Program-made: the position numbers and the translations under genes
The notes under the pieces: generated by a model
What the model saw: only the letters and a program-made list of their open reading frames with translations
Told to the model about the DNA's origin: nothing
Database searches by the model: none
Shown: in pieces, positions 59,301 through 64,000 of the stretch
Numbering within the stretch: the first letter of the stretch is position 1
How the letters are laid out: each line of letters starts with the position of its first letter
NCBI RefSeq assembly: GCF_010093815.1
Contig: NW_022985567.1
Span: 769,367-833,366, forward strand
Source of the DNA: Pseudovirgaria hyperparasitica
Lineage: Eukaryota > Ascomycota > Dothideomycetes > Acrospermales > Acrospermaceae
Direction: 5' to 3'
DNA length: 64,000 bases

Positions 59301-62300
59301 TATAGCCTATAGAATTATCGGAAGGCGAAAGGGCCTCCTTTAAGAAAATCAAAGAGGTATTTATAACTACCCTATTACTAGTATACTTCGACCTAACTAA
59401 ACCTATCCGCGTCGAAACCGACGCGTTAGGATTTATAATCTTAGGTATTCTCTTCTAGCCTAGACTAACTAAGTCTAAAAAGGTCTAATAGTATCTAGTT
59501 ACGTTCTTCTCACGTAAAATGGTTAATATTAAGACTAGATATACTATCTATAACTAAGAGCTACTAGTAATAGTAGAGTCATTTAAATAGTAGCAATATT
59601 ATCTTAAAGATACCATATATAACGTCAAGTTACTAACTAATTACTATAACTTAAAGGGGTTTATAAGTATAATAGTTTTAAACCATTAATAGGTCTAATA
59701 GACTAAGTAGCTTACGAACTTTTACTTTATAATCTACTATTAACCTAGAAGTATAAACCTAGCTAATAGAATATTAAGAAGACCTAACTATAAAGAAGGC
59801 GCCTAGAATTATAGTAGCCATAGAGTCCTAGAGTAGCTATAGGCCTAACTCTTAAGGACGAGGTTAGATTTTAAGTTATTAGGCGATTAGCGAGATGCTA
59901 ACGTCGATGCTAGTAATCGAATCTCTAAGACCGAAGCCGGTAACTAAAGACGCGGTACCGAAGTCCCTAGTAGGCCGTTTATTAGTACTATCGGGAAGGG
60001 CGATAATGCCCGGCGTAAATATCTAATTAACCTCGCCTAGTTAATCGTAGATCTATAGAAGATAGACCCGATAGTTTTAAAGTTACGTAAAATATAGTAA
60101 GATAGGTTATTATAGACTAAAGTGGACTATAAGTAGACCTTCGTGGACGGCTTGCTTTACTATAATAGAAAGTACTATATACCGATAGGTAACGCGCGAT
60201 TTAACGTAGTTAGCCGATACTATAACGCTAACCTAGTAGAATACTTTGGGTATATACGTACCCTAAGCTTAATTCGTTAGTACTATTTTTAGGAAGATAT
60301 ACCTAAGTACGTCGAAGAATAGATAGCTACTTATCTAATTTATCAAAGAACGAAGGCCCCTAGGCACAAGCCATATAGAAATTTATAGTCTCTTTTAGCC
60401 CCCCTCTTTATATAGGAAGACGTTACTATGAACTTTATAGTTAACTTACCTCCAAGCGAGATACTTAGAATAAGTTATAATTCTATTCTTATTATCGTGG
60501 ATAGACTTATAAAGATATCTAGGTATATCCCGGTATAGAAGACGATTATATCCAAAGAACTAGCGTAGGTATTCTAGAACGAGATTATTAAGGTCTATAG
60601 TATACTAAAAAGGATCGTTACGGACCGAGGAAGTACCTTCACATCCAAATTCTAGACGTTATTCTACGAAATAGTAAGCATGAATAGAAATATATCTATA
60701 GTATTTCATTCTTAGACGGATGGCTAGATAGAGCGATAGAACCAGACGCTTAAGGCCTATCTACGTATATTCTATAATTTCGAGCAGGACGACTAGGCCT
60801 CCCTACTAAGTATAGTAGAGTTCGTATATAATAATAGTCGTTATAGTACGATAGATATTATACCTTTCTAGGCGAACCTCGGACGTAGTCTAAGGATAGG
60901 TTTTAAGCCTTAGACGGTCTAATTTAATCGAATAATAGACGTGAACGTCCACGCTTAGAAATTAGCGATTAAAATCTTCGAAACCGTACATAACTATCGC
61001 GCTATAATCTAATAAGTAAACGACTCGTATATAAATTACTATAATAGGTTAGCTAAGGATTAGACGTACGAGGAGGGCGACGAGGTTCTTCTTAACGTCT
61101 ATAATATACGAACGTCGTAAGTAAATAAGAAGCTCGATTATAAAATGGCTAGTCCCTTCCGAATCAAACGTCGTATCGGTATAAGAGTCTACGAGCTCGA
61201 CTTAGAAAGCGATATAAGAATCCATAACGTGTTCTATGTCTTACTACTCGAAAGATTTCGACCTAACGTATATGGCCGCACAAACGTGTAGTTATACTCT
61301 ATTATACTCTAAGATAGACTAGACGTGTTCGAAGTAGACTATATTATCGAACATAGGATTAATAAAGACGGTGTTTAGAAATATAGAATCCGTTAGAAGG
61401 ACTACACTAAGGACGAGGACACCTAGGAACTAGTAGTATATATCTTAAGTTCTATAATGGCTGCGTATAAGTAAAAGATGTAGAATAGCGTATTATTAAT
61501 ATAAGTATAGCGACGTTATAGTCGTCGTAAAAAGAAGAAGGATGCCGTAGAGAACGAAGTGCTAAACTAGGAAATCTAGACGCGCACTGGGAAAACTCTA
61601 TATAGTAGCCCTATAATTTAAGCGTCGCACGGTTACTAGACGCGAAGAAAGTATAAATAACCATTTTAGGAACGCGACGCGATATACCATAATAGAATAA
61701 TATAGAAGAGTCTAGAATGGACTAACATGGACCATTATACACGAGAAAAACATGGGACTAAGAACCTAAAAAAAGGTACCCTACTATAGAATTAAACTCT
61801 TAACACGAAATATAAAAGGTTAGAGTACCCGAACTAATAACTACTAGGCTACTAGTTCGGGTGCTCTAATAGAATTTATAGAGATAAACTAATTTATATA
61901 TGGTGCCCACACTTAGGTGACTTAAGGAAAATTAGAATATAGAAACTAATAGTTATAAGCTAAGCGAGCGTATATATAATATTATTAAGTTAAGAATTAA
62001 ATTACTAGAAACTGGCCAACAGGTATCTAAACGGTCTAAAAAGGACTAAAATGGATAGAAACTAGGTAGATAGAGCTAATATATACTATATAGAAACCCT
62101 AGTAAATAGAGCCATAGAGCTACTCCTCTATCTTATTATTACTCTTAGAGCGTAGTAAATAAACTAACTAAGTAATAGAGCGACGGAGGTTAGAGACCTT
62201 ATCCTCTAGAGTAACTACGCGCTCGGTTAGAGTCTAGTAAGATAATAACTAAGCGCTAGAGCGGAGCGACTAGACCTAAAGTTAGCTAATACGGTCTAGA

Positions 62301-63910
62301 ATAATCTAGAATAGAATATATACCCTCTTACGAGGTAACTTAGAAGGAGAACTAGTAGATCTTTTATAAGACCCGTTAGTAGCACGAGACGGGTAGAAAG
62401 AAATAGTATAAATCTCTTCTACGGCCTTAGTAGCTAAAACTAACTCCCTAGAATAGATAGCCTAAGCGCTAGAAATCTCGCGGCGACTAAAAATTATAAG
62501 CTAAGGTTAATAATAATTAATAGTTTCTAAACTTATACTTTAATAACCTCTAGGAAGAGCTTATAGCGCTCTCTAAACTCTCTATATATAGAAGCTAGAT
62601 AACTACTAGAACTACCGAGAGTCTCACGGACACGAAGATCGTTATATATATTTTATATATAAATAGAAACCTAAAAACGCATTAGCATGGACGACTTTAG
62701 ATTACCCTAGACTAAAATAGTCTAATAGACTTACCTAAAGATAAACTTTACTAAGGATAGTATAGTAGTAGTAGCGGGTAGAGAGCTTAAAGATTAGATA
62801 TATAGATCTATTATAGTTAGTAGAGTAGTAGCTAATACTAGAGTTAGAGCGGAAGAGATATTTAGAGCTAGTTATATAAGCCTTAATATACTTAAAGTAT
62901 ATTAAACTATAGTTCGCCGTTTTCCTATAGCTAAACCGCGACTATATTTAGTATCTTTAGTAATCTAGGCCTTATTATTACTAGAGCTAGATTTAGAGTA
63001 AATATTAAGGTCCTAAAAGGACCTAGAGTAACTAAGTTAGTCTATATTAGACCGAAAAGAGGAATGGCGTTTAGAGCGAGGCGGCGAAGGTATAAACTCT
63101 TAATTATTATCTATAATAAGATCTTCTTTATCCTCTAAAGGAGTTAGAGTAGATAGATAGCGCGAGTAGATATAGATAGACTTTATAGCTACCTCTTCTA
63201 TAATACTAGTACTAGAATTACCTAGATTAGAGCGACTAGTAGCTACGTTAGTAGTAATAGTAGTAGTAGTCTTAGCTACCTTCTTCTCTAACTTAGAGCG
63301 CGCCTTTATACTACTATAATAAGTAGATTTTTTAGCTAGTATAGCCGGGGTAGAGGTAATCTCTTTAGAGCGAGTCTTACGAGAGGAGGAGATAGACTTA
63401 GAAATAGAACTAGTATTAGATATCTATATATACACGTTAGCTAGAGATCTAAGAGTAGAATACTTATTTAGCCTTAAAGATAATTAAAGAAGCTAAATTA
63501 GTAACTATAATAACGCGAATAGATTATATAGAACTAGCTCTAATAAAAATAGACTACTCTAGACCCGAACGGATCTAAACTAAAGGAGATAGTATATAAA
63601 TTAATAACTTACCTTAAGAGTAAGGTAGATATACTAGAGAAGAAAATTTAGAATAAGAGAACTAAATATAAGCTTAGTTAATATAGTAGTTATATAACCT
63701 ACGGAGCTATCTCTAAGGTAGTAGCTAGAAAGTAAGAGATAAGCGCGTATATAAATAAAAGTAAACTAGAGCTAAAGTTTACTAATATAAAGGCTATTAA
63801 TAACGTTATATAGATTTAATTAGATATATATATAAATATAACGCTTATAGAATTATAGATTTATATATAGCTAAGTACTTTAGGGCGAAGCATAAAAGGA
63901 AGAAGAATAT

Positions 63911-64000
63911 TATTAGGGCTAATACTAGAATAGACTTAACTAGACTACTATAGTCTAGTATAGTCCGTGATAGGTGGACCTAGGTTAAGTTAGCTAGAAT
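63911..64000 (+). repeat. Start of a subfamily-2 LTR, cut by window end
   Basis: TATTAGGGCTAATACTAG and following bases match 51468 onward. Preceded by a purine-rich tract (AAAAGGAAGAAGAA, about 63894-63907), the expected position of a 3' LTR. Confidence 0.85.

Larger units (their letters stand above)
30981..64000. repeat. RIP-mutated, AT-rich block of nested LTR-retrotransposon fossils
   Basis: Thirty-three kb with no host gene. By eye, TpA is far over-represented and CpA nearly absent while CpG persists. This is the expected product of CpA-to-TpA repeat-induced point mutation on both strands. Long frames are absent except for short chance stretches. The block continues past the window. Confidence 0.95.
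56142..64000 (+). mobile_element. Chromovirus fossil, mosaic of two subfamilies, running off window (copy P1)
   Basis: 5' LTR 56142-56379 (238 bp, M1 subfamily). Then gag and protease (to about 58.2 kb), RT (about 58.54-59.06 kb), RNase H (about 59.3-59.8 kb), integrase (about 60.2-60.9 kb), chromodomain (about 61.3-61.45 kb), a 2.4 kb tail and an LTR start at 63911 that belongs to the P2 subfamily. From 56142 to 62015 it is collinear base for base with M1 in reverse (coordinates sum to 95317). Beyond that the similarity drops visibly. A fossil with many breaks; the 3' end is outside the window. Confidence 0.88.

Noticed and set aside
30981-64000. CRISPR-like array, tRNA or rRNA genes in the AT-rich block
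   Set aside because: No regularly spaced identical repeats, no tRNA box A/B pairs and no rRNA-like sequence seen; repetition is explained by LTR elements.

Overview
The window comes from a filamentous ascomycete (Pezizomycotina; a dothideomycete is the best guess from gene content). Genes have short introns (46-89 bp, GT-AG, some with CTAAT/CTGAT-like branch sites), and families include HET-domain, Zn2Cys6 and MYND proteins. The right half carries the signature of repeat-induced point mutation (RIP): TpA is abundant, CpA is scarce, and CpG survives.

Region 1 (1-30.9 kb) is an unmutated, gene-bearing compartment. In order: the 3' part of the large subunit of replication protein A (+), a PIG3-type quinone oxidoreductase (+), a small orphan ORF (-), a secreted trypsin-like protease (-), a gene-poor 3.4 kb, a three-module DUF6924-like protein (-), a secreted single-pass Kre9/Knh1-like wall protein (+), a long-chain fatty alcohol oxidase (+), an OTT_1508-type deaminase directly followed by a MYND-finger gene (+; probably one spliced gene), a HET-domain protein (-), an epoxide-hydrolase-like alpha/beta hydrolase (-), a Zn2Cys6 transcription factor (+) and a RING-like protein (+). 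The left third looks like housekeeping/metabolic sequence. From about 16 kb rightward the genes are accessory types (HET, deaminase/MYND, orphan regulators).

Region 2 (about 30.98-64.0 kb) is a RIP-mutated block of nested LTR-retrotransposon fossils with no host gene visible. It holds: (a) a structurally complete 7.9 kb Ty3/Gypsy chromovirus fossil on the minus strand (31253-39175; 238-bp LTRs, TATAC target duplication, one assembly gap); (b) an 11.4 kb Gypsy-like fossil on the plus strand (39410-50848; 371-bp LTRs) with a roughly 3 kb extra coding-like region after pol and two copies of a 35-37-nt perfect palindrome; (c) the 5' part of a chromovirus of a sister subfamily (51468-56082); (d) a further chromovirus copy (56142-end), which forms a 5.9 kb inverted repeat with (a) and ends in an LTR of the sister subfamily, so it is mosaic; (e) scraps of an older AT-rich element between the others. 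LTR pairs differ almost only by transitions, so RIP rather than age explains most of their divergence.

The most interesting items are the probable deaminase-MYND fusion, the extra gene-like regions downstream of pol in both Gypsy families (sense in one, antisense in the other), the repeated palindrome, and the mosaic/inverted architecture of the chromovirus copies.
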